A stretch of DNA of 64,000 bases, taken from contig JANEZZ010002763.1 in the NCBI GenBank assembly GCA_026122225.1, positions 800,157 through 864,156 on the forward strand. Reading direction: 5' to 3'. The number at the start of each line of letters is the position of its first letter. Positions within the stretch are counted from its first letter, which is position 1. Positions 41,089 to 52,119 of this stretch are shown here, in pieces. The position numbers and the translations under genes were made by a program. This stretch comes from Heloderma charlesbogerti. Lineage: Eukaryota > Chordata > Lepidosauria > Squamata > Helodermatidae. The notes below the pieces were generated by a model. It had not been told where the DNA came from and did no database searches. It worked only from the letters and a program-made list of their open reading frames with translations.

Positions 41089-41759
41089 AATGTGTCATGG
41101 TAAACCTATTTTTTTAAAAAAGAAAAAAAAATCCACCCAATGTTTTTCATGCTCAGTACTCATGCAGCCTTGAGGTACCTGACAGCAGTTCTCTGCTCAA
41201 ACCTATATTGAAATGGCGACTGAGCAGACACAGTGCTCTGCCAGGTACTTGACTCCTCTTCCTGGTTTTTGCAGATCCAGGAAGGCAGCAAGCATGAGCC
41301 CTTTCTTGAGACCCAGATGGAACATGTATATCTGGGGTTGGATCCAAGATTTGCCTTCCTTGGACAGAAGGGCTCTGAAGTTCCCACTGCCCAAGTTTGG
41401 GGATCCCCCTCCCCCACAGTTGGCCTAATTCAACAGGTTCTCTTGACTCTTTGTGTAGCATTTTCAAGGGACTGCCGTGGGGAGGGGTGGGGGCAAGTCT
41501 GCTTCTGTCAGCTCAGTTGCACCTGCCTAATCTGGCATGAGCTGTGTGTGGGTTGCAGCTGCACATGGCTGGCATTCAGAACATAAGAGGACCCTTGCTG
41601 GATCAGACCAAAGGTCCATCTCGTCCACCATCCTGTTTCCCACAGTGACCAGCCAGATGCCTCTGGGAAGCCCACAAGCAGGATGTGAGGCTGGTGTTGT
41701 TCCCCAGCAACTGGTGTCCAGCGGCCTGCGGCTTCTGATCCGGAAGATGGCATATGCCA

Positions 41760-41942
41760 TCACATGTGCATATAGCCACTGGCAGGATCTCCTTCCCTGC
41801 AGTTCTTCATGCAGAGGCTGGTCAGCTGTCTAGCAGGGTGCTACATCTGCATCTTGCATTGCAGAGCCTGCACTTAGTGGCGGGTGTGTATGTGTGGACT
41901 CGATGATCTTCAAGGTCCCTTCTAACTCTATGATTCTGTGGC
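41760..41942 (+). mobile_element. CR1 3' end nested in antisense CR1
   Basis: CAGAGGCTGGTCAGCTGTCT through GGACTCGATGATCTTCAAGG and TAACTCTATGATTCTGTG reads as a CR1 tail on the + strand. The host CR1 resumes at GTAGCCGTTGATAGCC. Confidence 0.7.
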
Positions 41943-42046
41943 TAGTAGCCGTTGATAGCCTTATCTTCCAGGAATTTCTCCAATTTGTCCAATCCCCCTG
42001 TAAAGCAGTCCACATTGGTGGGCATCACTACATCTTGTGGTAGTAA

Positions 42047-42188
42047 ATTTATTTCATTTGTATCCCAATTTTCTTCCATCATGGAACCCAAGGTGGCTAC
42101 ATGCGGTTTCCAGGTGGTCTCCCCTCCAAGCGCTGACCAGATCCAGACCTGCTTAGCTTCAGCAAAGGGGCTGCCTCCTATGAGTTCA
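42047..42188 (-). repeat. 5S rRNA-derived SINE with LINE-type tail
   Basis: The minus strand contains GAAGCTAAGCAGGTCTGG (5S box A region) and CTTGGAGGGGAGACCACCTG (5S box C region). The tail runs into CCACCTTGGGTTCCATGATG and ATACAAATGAAATAAA. The 5S part is diverged. Confidence 0.7.
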
Positions 42189-42221
42189 GACCTAAGTGCT
42201 GTGTGAAGAAGTATTTCCTTC

Positions 42222-42546
42222 TAAAAAAAAAGGTAAAGGTGTCCCCAACCAGTCGTGTCTGACTCTAGGGTGTGTTGCTCATCTCCATTTCTAAGCCGAA
42301 GAGCCAGCGCTGTCTGAAGACGCTTCCATGGTCATGTGGCCAGCACGGAACGCTGTTACCTTTCCCGCCGAAGCAGTACCTATTTATCTACTTGCAATTT
42401 CTTGCTTTCGAACTGCTAGTTTGGCAGAAGCTGGGACTGAAGACGGGAGCTTACTCTGTCATGCGACACTCGGGTCTCGAACTGCTGTCCTGCTGACCTT
42501 CCGGTCTGCAATTCAGCGTCTTAACCACTAAGCCACCGCAGCCCCT
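42222..42546 (-). repeat. Sauria-type SINE
   Basis: Minus-strand head GGGGCTGCGGTGGCTTAGTG with GGTTAAGACGCTGAATTGC, then B box AGTTCGAGACC. The body has CTGGCCACATGACCATGGAA and GGCTCTTCGGCTTAGAAATG. The tail is CAGACACGACTGGTTGGGG, related to the BovB 3' end. This is a strong squamate marker by family knowledge. Confidence 0.88.
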
Positions 42547-43439
42547 CACTACTTCTCTTGAATCTCTCTCTCCCCCGTCCCACTTCATTGCATAATCCCA
42601 GGTCATAGTATTATGAGAGAGGGAGAAACACTTCTTGCTACCCAGTAGCAACGTGCATGGCTTTATATACCTCTATCATCCCTTCTTTCTTCTAAATTAA
42701 AATTGTGTAACCTTTCCTCATAGGGGAGTTTCTCCAGCCCACCCCCCATCATTTTGGTTGGCCTTTCCTTCATCTTTTCCAGCTCTGCAATATCCTTTTT
42801 AAAGTGCAGTAAGCAGAACTGTGCACAGTATTTCAAGTGTGGTTACACCATAGATTTTTATAAAGGTGTTACAATATTGGCACTTTTATTTTCGATCCAT
42901 TTCCTAATGTGGCATTCGCCTTGTTCACAGCTGCTGCACACTAGGTATACATTTTCAGTGAGCTACCCCCCACAATCTCAAGATCTCTTTCTTGTTCAGT
43001 TACCACCAGCTTATACCATCAGCTTATACCACCAGCTTGGACCCCACCAGTGCGTATGTGACTTTAGGGTTCTTTGCCCCAGTGTGAATCACTTCACACT
43101 TACACCGAAATGCATTGGTCATCTAATTGCCCATGCATCCAGTTTAGAGAGATCCTTCCAGAGCTCCGTGCAAGACCTTTTTGTTCATACCACCGTGAAT
43201 CATTTGACGTCCTCAGCAAATGTGGCCATACAAGTTACTGCATGTAGCACTGTGCCGAATGTTTTGATCTAATTATTTTTGACTGTTTGTTGGATGGGAG
43301 GAGCCAAAAGATATGCACCCAGAAATTGTGGAAAAAGGTGATCCTTTCATAGAAATTTCTCAGGGTGCAGGGCTTCAGTGTTTACCTTTCTGAAAGGAGG
43401 GGGATAAGGGGTGGTGGTGGCCTTTATTTTACAAATTTG

Positions 43440-43775
43440 ATCCCGTTCTGTCCTTGCAGCCTCTCTGACTGCTTGAGCTTTCCGAAAAGCCCTCTAGAGG
43501 ACTTAACCACGACTTCCACCCTTGGGGCTTCCCCGTGCGGCTGCCTGAAAGCCGAGTGAGGCATTTTGTGTTGTTGCTGTTAAACGTCCTTTTCACAGCA
43601 GCGACAACAAGAAGACGACGAAGAAGACCTCACTCAACTTTCATGCACTCAGAGGCAGCAGCACTGGAAAGCCCCAAGGGAGGAAGTCCAGGTTAAGTCC
43701 TCCAGGTCCCCCCTCCCCTGCCCCCAGAAAGCTCAAGCAGCCAGAGAAGCTGCAAAGCACAGAATGGGATAAAAA
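43440..43775. mobile_element. Large imperfect foldback element
   Basis: The left arm runs CCCGTTCTGTCCTTGCAGCC, CTGACTGCTTGAGCTTTC, GGACTTAACC, CTTGGGGCTTCC, GAGTGAGGC. The right arm is the inverse: CCTCACTC, GGAAAGCCCCAAGG, GGTTAAGTCC, GAAAGCTCAAGCAGCCAG, GCTGCAAAGCACAGAATGGG. Arms are about 140 bp and the loop about 50 bp (GACAACAAGAAGACGACG). Family not recognised. Confidence 0.75.
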
Positions 43776-43989
43776 ATGGTAAAACGAAGAGTGTACACAC
43801 CAGCATCACCACCCCTCAGCCACCTCCTCAAAGTCAGGGATGCCCCGAAGCCCTGCATCCTGAGACAGTTCTATGAAATTCTCCACATCCCTGCAAAAGG
43901 AGCAGAAAACTGACTGCTTCTTTCGCGGGGCAATTAAGAGGTTGTGAAAGGGCAGGTGGGGTTTTGGCACAGTACTAATTGCACGGTGC

Positions 43990-44370
43990 AGCATTGGCAA
44001 GTTGTCGGGCCGCAGCTCCCATTCCCTCTCACCATGCTGGCTGGGGCTGATGGGAACTGGAGTCCAACAACAACCAGGGAGGCACAGGTTTCTGCATCCC
44101 TGGCCTACGCTAACTGGCAGTGGCTCTCTAGGGTAGGAGTGGGCGACATGCTCATCCTTTTTTGCACTCCCCACTACTCCCAAGTCACTGCTGCTGAGCT
44201 GCTGAATTGCAACCCAATTTCAGTGGTGGGTGGTAGCAAGACAAAAGCCGGGCTTCAGTGGGAATTCAGCAGGGGCAATTTCAGTGGTGTATGTGCATCC
44301 CCTGATGGGTTCTGCAAGGTGGAAATTGGCCCCTGGACCATTAAATGTTGCCCACCTCTGGCAACCCCAG
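43990..44370. repeat. Family P MITE piece plus GGGCGAC repeat
   Basis: CCATGCTGGCTGGGGCTGAT and GGGAACTGGAGTCCAACAAC (to 44075) are family P. From 44136, GTAGGAGTGGGCGACATGC to GCCCCTGGACCATTAAATG is a separate interspersed repeat resembling the class at 26680. Confidence 0.5.
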
Positions 44371-44550
44371 AGTTTCAGACAGCAGTCTTAGCTCTACATG
44401 GGGATGTTCAAAATCAGCCAACTGAGGAAGCTGCCTCAACCCAGAGCCAGTTCTAAACAATTATGGGAAAACCTTAACAGTGCCTCTTTTCGGCAGAGTG
44501 AAGAGGTGCCAAAAGAAGAGATACACCGCCTTAGGAGCATAGGGACACAG

Positions 44551-44732
44551 GAAGCTGTCTTATGCTGAGTCAGACCCTTGATACTTCTAGCCCAGTATTG
44601 CTGACACTGGCTGGCAGGAGCTTTCCAGGGTTTCAGGCAAGAGTTTTTCCAGCCCTACCTGGAGATGCTGGGGATTGAACTTGGGACCTTGGCATACAAA
44701 GCTTGTGCTTGACCACTGAGCCACGGCCCTCT
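44551..44732 (-). repeat. tRNA-Ala-like SINE
   Basis: Left end CAGGAAGCTGTCTTATGCTG, then TCTAGCCCAGTATTGCTGAC, CCTACCTGGAGATGCTGGGG, B-box region ATTGAACTTGGGACC, and head GACCACTGAGCCACGGCCC. Confidence 0.85.
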
Positions 44733-45504
44733 CACCTGATGTCAGGAGGCTAGAGTCCCCGTGAACACTCTCCTCCTGATGCCCAGCTTTTTAATGCAGG
44801 CCTGAGGAAACTTCCTCTTGAAACTAACCACAAATGTGGGAACTTGACTCACATCGTGACTGGAAAAAGTCTTAGTCCTGACAAGAATGCACCATTTTTT
44901 CCACCCACTGCTTGCAAGCTCAACAGCCAAGAAGCGTTTCTGAACAGCCCTGGCTTTCAAAAAGACAAGCATGGTGAGGGTACAGAGAACAAAAAGGACA
45001 GAGCAGGGAGCTCAGAAGCCCACAGAGAAACTGGCTCAGAAATAAAAAGTAAGGAGACAAAAGAGAAGCGATAAAAAAAGAAACACAGGCTCCTAGAGAA
45101 GAACAAGCGAGCATGTGGTTGCCTGTGCACTGATCTTTAATAGCTGAACAGGCAGCTGGAGAGATGTCGCAACAGAGATGTAGGCTGTGTTGCTGTTGCA
45201 GTCCTTATTGTTTTTGGTTCTGAACATGCTGTGCCTTGTTGTCTCTGTGGGTTCACATGGCTGGCCATTCACCGAGAGCCCATACAGATGACTAAACTAC
45301 CCTGGTGTTAAGTCTGGGTGCATACAAACGGCCATTTCAACATGCTTTCTGCTGCACGTTGGCACCTGGCATGAAGAAAAGCCTTCACTGCTTGGGCAGG
45401 ATGGTGCAGAGAAAGCCAAGCCAGGCAAGAGAACTTGCCTCAAGGAAGGAAGCTCATCTGCATTCACTCTCCATACCAAGGTACGCATGCGCTTTCCTTG
45501 GGGA

Positions 45505-45732
45505 GACGTTCCACAAACCTGGGGCTAGCACCAAAAAGGTTCCACAGGCTTGGACTATCACCTGAGATTCTCTTGGAAGGGGCAGACAGAGAGAGATCTC
45601 TGAGGCTGACCTCAGGGACAGGCTAGGCTCATACAGGGAGAGGCAATCCATGAGGGATCTGGTCCAGAGCCAGGTAGGGCTTCAGAGGTTAAAACCAGCA
45701 CTTTGAATTTGGTCCGGAAACAAGTTGGCAAC
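45505..45732 (-). repeat. L2-type LINE coding fragment
   Basis: AGGTAGGGCTTCAGAGGTTA, then AAACCAGCACTTTGAATTTG, matches the L2 element near 35840-35880 on the minus strand. A family A MITE interrupts it at 45733. Confidence 0.7.
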
Positions 45733-45913
45733 CAGTGGAGGCTGGTGGTTCTGATGTCAGTGGGGCAGTGAATCCACTCCGGGTTTCAGTCAGAACCAGT
45801 CAGAACCCTAAATGACCTAGCTTGGATAGCTCCTTTAGAGTTCTGACTGGTTCTGACTGAAATCCGGAGTGGATCCACTGCCCCACTGACACCGGAGTCA
45901 CCAGCCTCCATTG
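45733..45913. mobile_element. Palindromic hAT-type MITE, family A copy 5, 8-bp TSD
   Basis: CAGTGGAGGCTGGTGGTTCT at the left; GGAGTCACCAGCCTCCATTG at the right. Flanks TTGGCAAC (45725-45732) and CTGGCAAC (45914-45921) match at 7 of 8. The right half carries a repeated GGTTCTGACTG step. Confidence 0.85.
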
Positions 45914-45924
45914 CTGGCAACCAT

Positions 45925-45995
45925 GCTGGCTGAGGGATGCTAGGAGTTGTAGTCTAGTACATCTGGAGGGCGCCATCAGCTGTTATGAGCAGCGG
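45925..45995. mobile_element. Family P MITE, right part
   Basis: CCATGCTGGCTGAGGGATGC and AGGAGTTGTAGTCTAGTACA, then CTGGAGGGCGCCATCAGC. The left arm is missing. Confidence 0.65.
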
Positions 45996-46104
45996 TGGAA
46001 CAGCAATCCTGATCAGGATCACTGGGGGAATGGAGAGGTTAAATCCTCCCCCCTGGGGCAGGGGGAATCTGGATGAAGATCTTGGGTGGTGTAGGGAGAC
46101 AGAG

Positions 46105-46345
46105 GCTTGATGAGGAAGTTTTAATCATGTCCTGGATTTTTCTTCTTGTTGATAGTTTAACATTGTTTTAGATCTATGTGTGTGTCTGTGTGCATGTGTG
46201 TGCATCTATGTGTGTCTCTGTGTGCTGTCTGTTTATATGTTTGCATGGAAATGGTTTTTATAATGCATCTTTCAGGTTTTAGTCTTTGTAAACTGCCCCG
46301 AGAGCTTTGGCCATTGGGTGGTAAAGAAAATGAAATGAAATTTAA
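46105..46345 (+). repeat. L2-type 3' UTR with (GT)n
   Basis: TAACATTGTTTTAGATC is followed by a (TGTG)n-rich stretch at 46176-46240. Then TTGTAAACTGCCCCGAGAGC, TTTGGCCATTGGGTGGTAAA and a GAAATGAAATGAAATT tail. Confidence 0.7.
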
Positions 46346-46972
46346 CTCCCCCCCGATCCCAATCCTGAATATGTGTGTGTATGGCCCTAAAAGACTCCAC
46401 TAGGGGCGCTGGGCCCACCCCAGCACAAAGGGTTGCCCACCTCTCGTCTAGAGCACTCATGGCACAAGTGAAATTCTAACCAGCAACTTCAAGGGCCAGC
46501 ACAGTTCTCTCTGTTCCTGTCCCAATCTGTGTGGGTTGCCTTGTGCTGCCGCTGCCACCAGTGTTCTTTTTACTGCCTGGCCACCCCTACTTTCCCCACG
46601 GCATTACCAGGCAGGGAGACAGCCTTGTATCCATCTTCCCGGGGATGCTTCTCCTTGCACGGCCTTCCTAATAAACCTCAGAGGTTTCACCTCCAGCAGC
46701 CGTGTTGACAAACTTCTCTCTCCTGCCAGGCTCCATCCATCACGCAAAGAGCATGAGACATCCTTCCAGTCGCTCGCTCGCTCGCTCGCTCCCTGCCTCT
46801 CTCCCCAAGTTTGTGTGGAATTCCTGTATTCATACCACTGCCAAGATCCACTGCGAGCTCCTGCAAAAATGCATACAGGGCAATAGCCTCTCATAGGAAG
46901 CTGACTTATGAGTGAAGTCACCGGTCTGTCTAGCTCACCACGACAGTCGACACCAAGGATGGGGAAGCTGTG

Positions 46973-47486
46973 TGTCATGAGCCAGGGCCCTGATGCCTCA
47001 TTCTCAGAGGATCCTGAACTTCCATCCTCAGAAGAAGAGACTCCCGAATTAATGGTTCAGGGAGATGACTTGGTTACACAAAGGTGTCGTGAGGCTTCGT
47101 CCTCCCCTTGAACCAGTTTCCCAGGAAGACCCCAGGTTCCTGCCTCACTTTGTCCAGAGGAGGTCACATTGCTGTCATCAGACTCTGAGGACTCCAGCCA
47201 TGAAAACACTAGCATGCCACAGTCATCGCAGCCTGAGGATGCTAAAATAGTCCAGGCACCTTTACGTGGAAAGGCCCAGTCAGTATGGAGGCAGGCCAAC
47301 CAGCCTAACATAGGGACAAGATCGTCAGACTTGCAACCCCAGCAGCACATGGAGCTCTCCATGGTGCTATCCTGTTTCCTTGAGAAACTTGCCTGGTCCA
47401 AAAGCTTGGTAAACCCCCAATCGATAGAGGAGACCTATAATCCAGACTTCACCAGTGCTCAATAACACTAAGTCACTGCCATGACA
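46973..47486 (+). mobile_element. Possible gypsy-type LTR (514 bp)
   Basis: Starts TGTCATGAGCC and ends CCATGACA, matching inverted termini. It opens in the same phase as the LTR at 37586-38121 with an acidic frame (VMSQGPDASFSEDPELPSSE) that stays open to 47111. A second, shifted frame with Ser/Asp repeats follows from 47169. No target duplication is seen (CTGTG and GAGGC). Confidence 0.55.
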
Positions 47487-47504
47487 GAGGCCAAACAGAA
47501 TGTT

Positions 47505-47622
47505 ATGGCCCTCCAAATGTCGTTGGACTCCACCTCCTATCAGCCCCATCCAGCATGACCAATGGTCAGGGATGATGGAGGCTATAGTCCAACAACATCT
47601 GGAGGGCCATAGGTTCCTCATC
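47505..47622. mobile_element. Palindromic MITE, family P copy
   Basis: TTATGGCCCTCCAAATGTCG pairs with ACATCTGGAGGGCCATAGG. CAGCCCCATCCAGCATGACC continues into ATGGTCAGGGATGATGGAGG. Confidence 0.8.
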
Positions 47623-47624
47623 TT

Positions 47625-48057
47625 TGACTGGCAGCAGCTTTCCCAGCCCTTCCCGGACAGGACAAGGATTGAACCTGGGATGTTCTGCCTGAAGAAAACC
47701 TGTGCTCTTACACTGAGCTACATGGTTCCCTCCTCAGAACAGATGACCATTTTTATAGGACAGGAAGCTGCCTCATACCAAGTCAGGGTGTCTAGGTCAG
47801 CGTGGTCTATACCAGCCTTCTCCAGATATTTTGGAGCACAGCTCCCATCACCCCTGACAATCCATGGTGGTTGGGGCTGATGGGAACTGTAGTCTAAAAC
47901 ATCTGGAGGGCTCTGGGCTGGGCAAAGGTATTCTACAGTGACAGGCAATGTAGAGAAGACTCTTTGCCAGCCCTTTCTGGAGAGGCCAAGGATGGAAATG
48001 GAACCTTCTGCATGCAAAACGTATGTTCCACCACTGACCTACAGCCTGTTCCATCAC
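47625..48057 (-). repeat. Two tRNA-Ala-like SINE pieces with nested family P MITE
   Basis: 47625-47735: GGCAGCAGCTTTCCCAGCCC to TACACTGAGCTACATGG (head half). 47755-48057: TATAGGACAGGAAGCTGCCT to CCACTGACCTACAGCC. The second is split at about 47812-47930 by a MITE (TTCTCCAGATATTTTGG with AACATCTGGAGGGCTCTGGG). Confidence 0.75.
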
Positions 48058-48084
48058 ATAGCAGCAACACTGTATATCAGGGTC

Positions 48085-48365
48085 TCCAGCATGGTGCATT
48101 TATTATTTATTTTTTAATCCCCCCCTACAATTTTTTAAATATGCATACATCGATTTGTATATATCCATAGCAATGAATACCTATGAAATGCATACAACTT
48201 TCTAGCAATTATACATAGATATAATGTATTTCTATTTAAATTATTGCAATTGTTTCTAAATCTGCATCAATACATATAAATTAGCATATGCACATTTTAT
48301 GCAGATCTGTGTCCCCTTTTGTCTTCTTTTGTGGTGATGCATTTCCTCTTTTTTTGCTAGGTTGG
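48085..48365 (-). mobile_element. Repeat X, copy 5
   Basis: TGTTTCTAAATCTGCATCAA, ATTAGCATATGCACATTTTA and GTGGTGATGCATTTCCTC are the inverse of X sequences near 1.9 and 3.3 kb. Confidence 0.55.
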
Positions 48366-48369
48366 GATT

Positions 48370-49470
48370 CTGACTACCACCCATGAGGTTCCTTCTCTGA
48401 GTTCATGTTGTGCAAAAAATTGGTGGAGGATTTTGCAGTGCTTAACTCCCAGATCTCCATCCTAGTCACAAAATTTTAATCCTAAGAAGTAGAACTCCCT
48501 TCCCCCTGCCAGATAACCCCTGTTAAATAAAGGTCAAAGGACCACATATCTAGTGGGTTTGATCTAGACTTGAGGGCAGGTTGCAGGGGATGAAATAAGA
48601 AGAGTTTGAAATTCTGGCTGAAGTGGAATGAGATGAATTTTGTGCAGGATATGCTTACCCTGCAAAGGTTGCTTGCTGCTCCTTTTTCCTAAATCCCACT
48701 CCATATCTCCTGCCAATGCCTGGCCCAGGAATAAAGCTGTGCATTATTTGCCCTAGAGATGACAGCTTTGGGAATGGATCTCCCATTTACCAGCGTGTCT
48801 GTTACTGATGAGGCACTCCAACTTCCCTTGCCTCCTCCCTGTGTATGTATGCATTCTCAACAGCTCAAGGGGGTGAACATTGATTAGTTTCAGGCTCCAC
48901 AGAAGCTCCACTCAGTTCAATATCTTACTTTCATCTCAGTCCAAAATGATGATTCTGAGTTACCCAGAAATGTCTACTCAGCAATCCGAGAGCATCAAAC
49001 GCTGTTAAGCGATGGATGGTAAAGTCAAAGACGATGCATTTCTTTCTGCCAGCACCTGTTTTCAGAAGGCATGGATTAATTTTGTCACTTTCCAGAAAGT
49101 AGACAGGATGCTTCCCCTCCTCCCCCCATCTGTCATGCACAGGAGATCTGGGCAAGTGAATGGCATCTCAGATGGTAGGATGTCTCGTTTCCTGCTTCCC
49201 AAAATATTCCATTGAGAACTCAGATGCAGAGATGTATTTGAAAGAGCCTTCTCTGAACTTGCTGTGTGAAAGGCACCAATGATTTTTTGGGGGTGGGGTG
49301 GGTTTTATGACATCCTTAAGCAGTACTTGTGCTGGATTTTGGAAGTCCCCAGAGAAGGCATCTTCTGTGACTCCTGCAGGGATCCCTTGGCAAGGTCAGA
49401 GATAAGCCACGGGGTCCAGGGCTGGCCAGGAGTCCGGTTCTGGTGCAACAGACTGGAGTCCAAAGGGCCA
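48370..49470. other. Unassigned, no gene recognised
   Basis: No repeat family, exon or RNA recognised. The composition is ordinary. Confidence 0.4.
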
Positions 49471-49477
49471 GAGCCAG

Positions 49478-49553
49478 ATGATGATGAGCCAGTGGTTAGG
49501 TTCCGAATGATGAGCAGTAGTCAATGATGAGCCAGTGGTTAGGTTCCGAAGAT
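49478..49553 (+). repeat. Direct duplication of GATGAGCCAGTGGTTAGGTT
   Basis: GATGATGAGCCAGTGGTTAG followed by GTTCCGAA occurs at about 49478 and again at about 49526, separated by ATGAGCAGTAGTCA. A recent local duplication or replication slippage. Confidence 0.85.
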
Positions 49554-49622
49554 AGGCAGAGCGGGGGTGGGTAGGTGGGTACCGCTCTGCTATGGCTGGT
49601 TCAGGCTCAGCTTAGAGTGAAC

Positions 49623-50038
49623 TAGGAATGTCAGAGAAATCTGCAATGGAACCAAATGAGTTAGGATTTTCATGAATCTGACCTGTGGATTCCTCAGAGG
49701 ACCGGCTTTCCCCTGGTTGGGCAGATTCTGTGGACTTGCAGACCGGTTTTCTAACTTTCCCAAGTTTTGCACAAATTTCATTGTTGAAAAATACACAAAA
49801 TAAGAAATGTGCATTTCCCCCAAAGGCTAAAATGTGAAAAGTCATTTTGGGGGAATTTGCGCATTTCCACAAGTGTGCATTTTCGCAACTGTGCATTTGC
49901 ACAAATGCAAATTTGCGCAAATCCAGAAACAACAACAAAAAAATCCGATTCTGCCAATGGGCTGATGATGGAATGAAATGCCCCTGACAATCCGCACAAC
50001 ACAGATGGAACAGCTTTTACACAATCCATACATCCCTA
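49623..50038. mobile_element. Non-autonomous hAT element, family E copy 4
   Basis: TAGGAATGTCAG at the left and CATACATCCCTA at the right. Flanks GAGTGAAC and GGGCCAAC match at 5 of 8. The interior is rich in TTTGCACAAAT-type phrases. About 416 bp. Confidence 0.7.
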
Positions 50039-50759
50039 GGGCCAACTATAGGGCAAATCCATGAGCAATTCAGTGGATAGGCAGAAGTGTCAAACACAAT
50101 TTTATCAGTCCAGGAAGAGGGCAGTTCAAAGCAGGAGAAGTCAGTCAGCAGGCAAAGGTCAAGAGCATAGGATTGCCAGCCAAGACAGGAGAATTCCAAG
50201 AGCAGGGTCTGAGGTGTGGCCAAGGTCAAAACACAGTTAAGCAGTTCAACACAAATGCAGTTCAAAGAGCAGGAGTCTAAGGTCAACAGCACTCAATAAG
50301 CAAGGTCAGGGAAGCAAGGGCTCAAAGCACTGGAGCTGGTAGAAAGATGTTCCAGCCACTAGCAAGTTCCAACCAAAAGCTTACATGGCTGCAGCTTCTA
50401 GAGCCCCACCCATCACATCACATCCGAGGCTTCTGTCCTTCTCATGAGGAAGGCCCTGCTCATGAGAACGCCATTATTCATGCGGAGCCTTTCTCTGTAA
50501 ACAGGCACTCCTCCTCACAGGAGTTCCCCTGGCCTGCCTCTTCAGGTGCTGCTGCTCTTGGGGCCTGGGGGGTGGAGTTGCTCAGCTTCAGCCTCAGAGG
50601 CAGAGCCCCCCACCTCGTGTGGGGATGGACCTGTGGCCATCTCCCCCAAGGGCCCAGGCTCCTCCTGGTCTTCTCAGATGGGCCGTCCTGTGTTGTTCTT
50701 AATCTCTGGGAGCTCTTAGCTCCTCCTCTGAGGAGGATCCCTTCAGCAGGGATGTGACA
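50039..50759 (-). mobile_element. Partial gypsy-type LTR or LTR-adjacent sequence
   Basis: The minus strand begins TGTCACATCCCTG at 50759, in the same phase as other LTR starts, with a short acidic frame (SSSEEELRAPRD then stop). Downstream (left) are repeated TTGACCTT/CTGCTCTTTGAACTGC phrases like R-U5 regions. The left end was not found, and the family E MITE at 49623-50038 may lie within it. Confidence 0.45.
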
Positions 50760-50764
50760 GGTGG

Positions 50765-51500
50765 GTAGGGAGAAGCAAGGCAACGCGACCCTGTTTAGTG
50801 GGTTCTCCCATTAACAAGGTAAATGTTGTGCTGGAAAGCTCTTTAATATTTGCTGATGTAAGTGTTCTCTAAATTTCTTACCCACTTTTTGGAATGTAAC
50901 ACGTGGTCATCGTAAATGGATCTTTCGCACCCTTTTGGTTGCTAAAAGACTGATACTATGATACCGGAAGGCTAAAAGCTCACCGCCTATAATGCCATGG
51001 ATTGAAGACTTAACAACACTAGAAACTTTGAAAGAGTGATATATAGGCGTAACTTGCAAATGGACTTATATTTGGATATCTGGCCTGCTTTTACTGAAGT
51101 TTATCTGTCACCTATTTCCCCCCTCTTTTTCTTCTTCTTCCTAGAATATTGTAATATTTGAAACTAAGGATTTTAGAATATGATGTTATATTTTTAATGT
51201 TTTTCTGGTTTTGTTATGTTTTCTGTTTGTCTGTTTGCTTGTTTTGTTTTGTTAAAAAATCACAGCAAAAATGGTTTAAAACAACAACAACAATGACAAC
51301 AAACGAGTTGCTCAGATCAGGGCTTGAGAGGGTCTAGTGGGCACAGCTTGGCCTGGGATCTTAGGGTGGCCATGTGTCCTAATTTACAGGGGACAGCCTT
51401 TATTTGAAAGGCTGATCAGTCCACAACTAATTTAAAGATTGACCCATAAGAAAGGAAAGGATGTGTTTTATTGGTGTCCTATTATGCCAGTCAGGCCTCA
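50765..51500. other. Mostly unassigned; X fragment at 51363-51450
   Basis: 50,765-51,290 is AT-rich with a LINE-like end (GGTTTAAAACAACAACAAC). 51363-51450 begins TAGGGTGGCCATGTGTCCTA, the terminus of repeat X in inverse sense. Confidence 0.4.
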
Positions 51501-52115
51501 GAGAATTAAATTGTGCCGCCTAAGCAGGGGAGGCCCTTCTCCAGTACTGCCACCATCAGAGGAGTGTTTGGTGGGGACATGAGAGAGGGCCTTCTGGGTG
51601 GCTGCTCCCAGGCTCTGTAACTGCTGCTGAGGGAGGCTATTATGTATTATTTATTATTTACATCCCACCTTTTCCTCCAAGGAGCCAGGGCTGTCACCGA
51701 TGATCCTCCTTCTCACAACAATCCTGCGAGGTAGGTTAGGCTGAGAATCAGTGACTGGTCCAAAGTCACCCAGTGAGCTTCATGGCTGAGTGGGGACTAG
51801 AACCTGGATCTCTGGAGTCCCAGTCCAACACTCTGACCATTACATCACACTGGCTCTCACTGGCTCGGTTGTCCTTCCACCAGCTGGTCTGCTGCTGAAG
51901 GTTTTTTTTTTTTTTTTAATTGGCTGGTGCTGCTTATTTCTTTGCTTATGGCATTTTAATGGTGTTTTAATGTATTTGTTTTTATGCAGTATTTTAATTA
52001 AGATTTTGTTTTAATTCAGATTTTAGTGTTAGCCACCTCAGATGTCATTGTTTGGCAGAAAGGCAGGACGTTAATTCATTCATTCATTCATTCATTCATT
52101 CATTCATTCATTCAT
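51500..52115 (+). repeat. L2-type LINE 3' end with nested SINE
   Basis: GAGAGGGCCTTCTGGGTGGC is the RT tail. The 3' UTR resumes after the SINE (TTGGCTGGTGCTGCTTATTT, TTAGCCACCTCAGATGTCAT, GGCAGAAAGGCAGGACGTTA). An (ATTC)n run closes it at 52074-52115. Confidence 0.7.
51640..51862 (-). repeat. tRNA-derived SINE nested in LINE
   Basis: ATTATTTACATCCCACCTTT, TCTCACAACAATCCTGCGAG, GTTAGGCTGAGAATCAGTGA, GGGGACTAGAACCTGGATC, then head GACCATTACATCACACTGGC. Full length, inverse. Confidence 0.85.
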
Positions 52116-52119
52116 AAAG

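Larger units (their letters stand above)
41575..43270 (-). mobile_element. CR1 LINE (RT end and 3' UTR), interrupted three times
   Basis: CR1 pieces on the minus strand: 41575-41759 (3' UTR), 41943-42046 (GTTGATAGCCTTATCTTCCA, ACATCTTGTGGTAGTAAA), 42189-42221 (GTGCTGTGTGAAGAAGTATT) and 42547-43270 (RT region with CTGCAATATCCTTTTTAAAG). Interruptions are an opposite-sense CR1 end, a 5S-headed SINE and a Sauria SINE. The order is colinear with the intact relative at 20880-21660. Confidence 0.8.

Noticed and set aside
42754..43272. A 172-codon + strand frame
   Set aside because: Antisense reading of a CR1 reverse-transcriptase fragment.
43559..43640. GACGACGAAGAAG stretch as a possible regulatory repeat
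   Set aside because: It is the loop of the foldback at 43440-43775.
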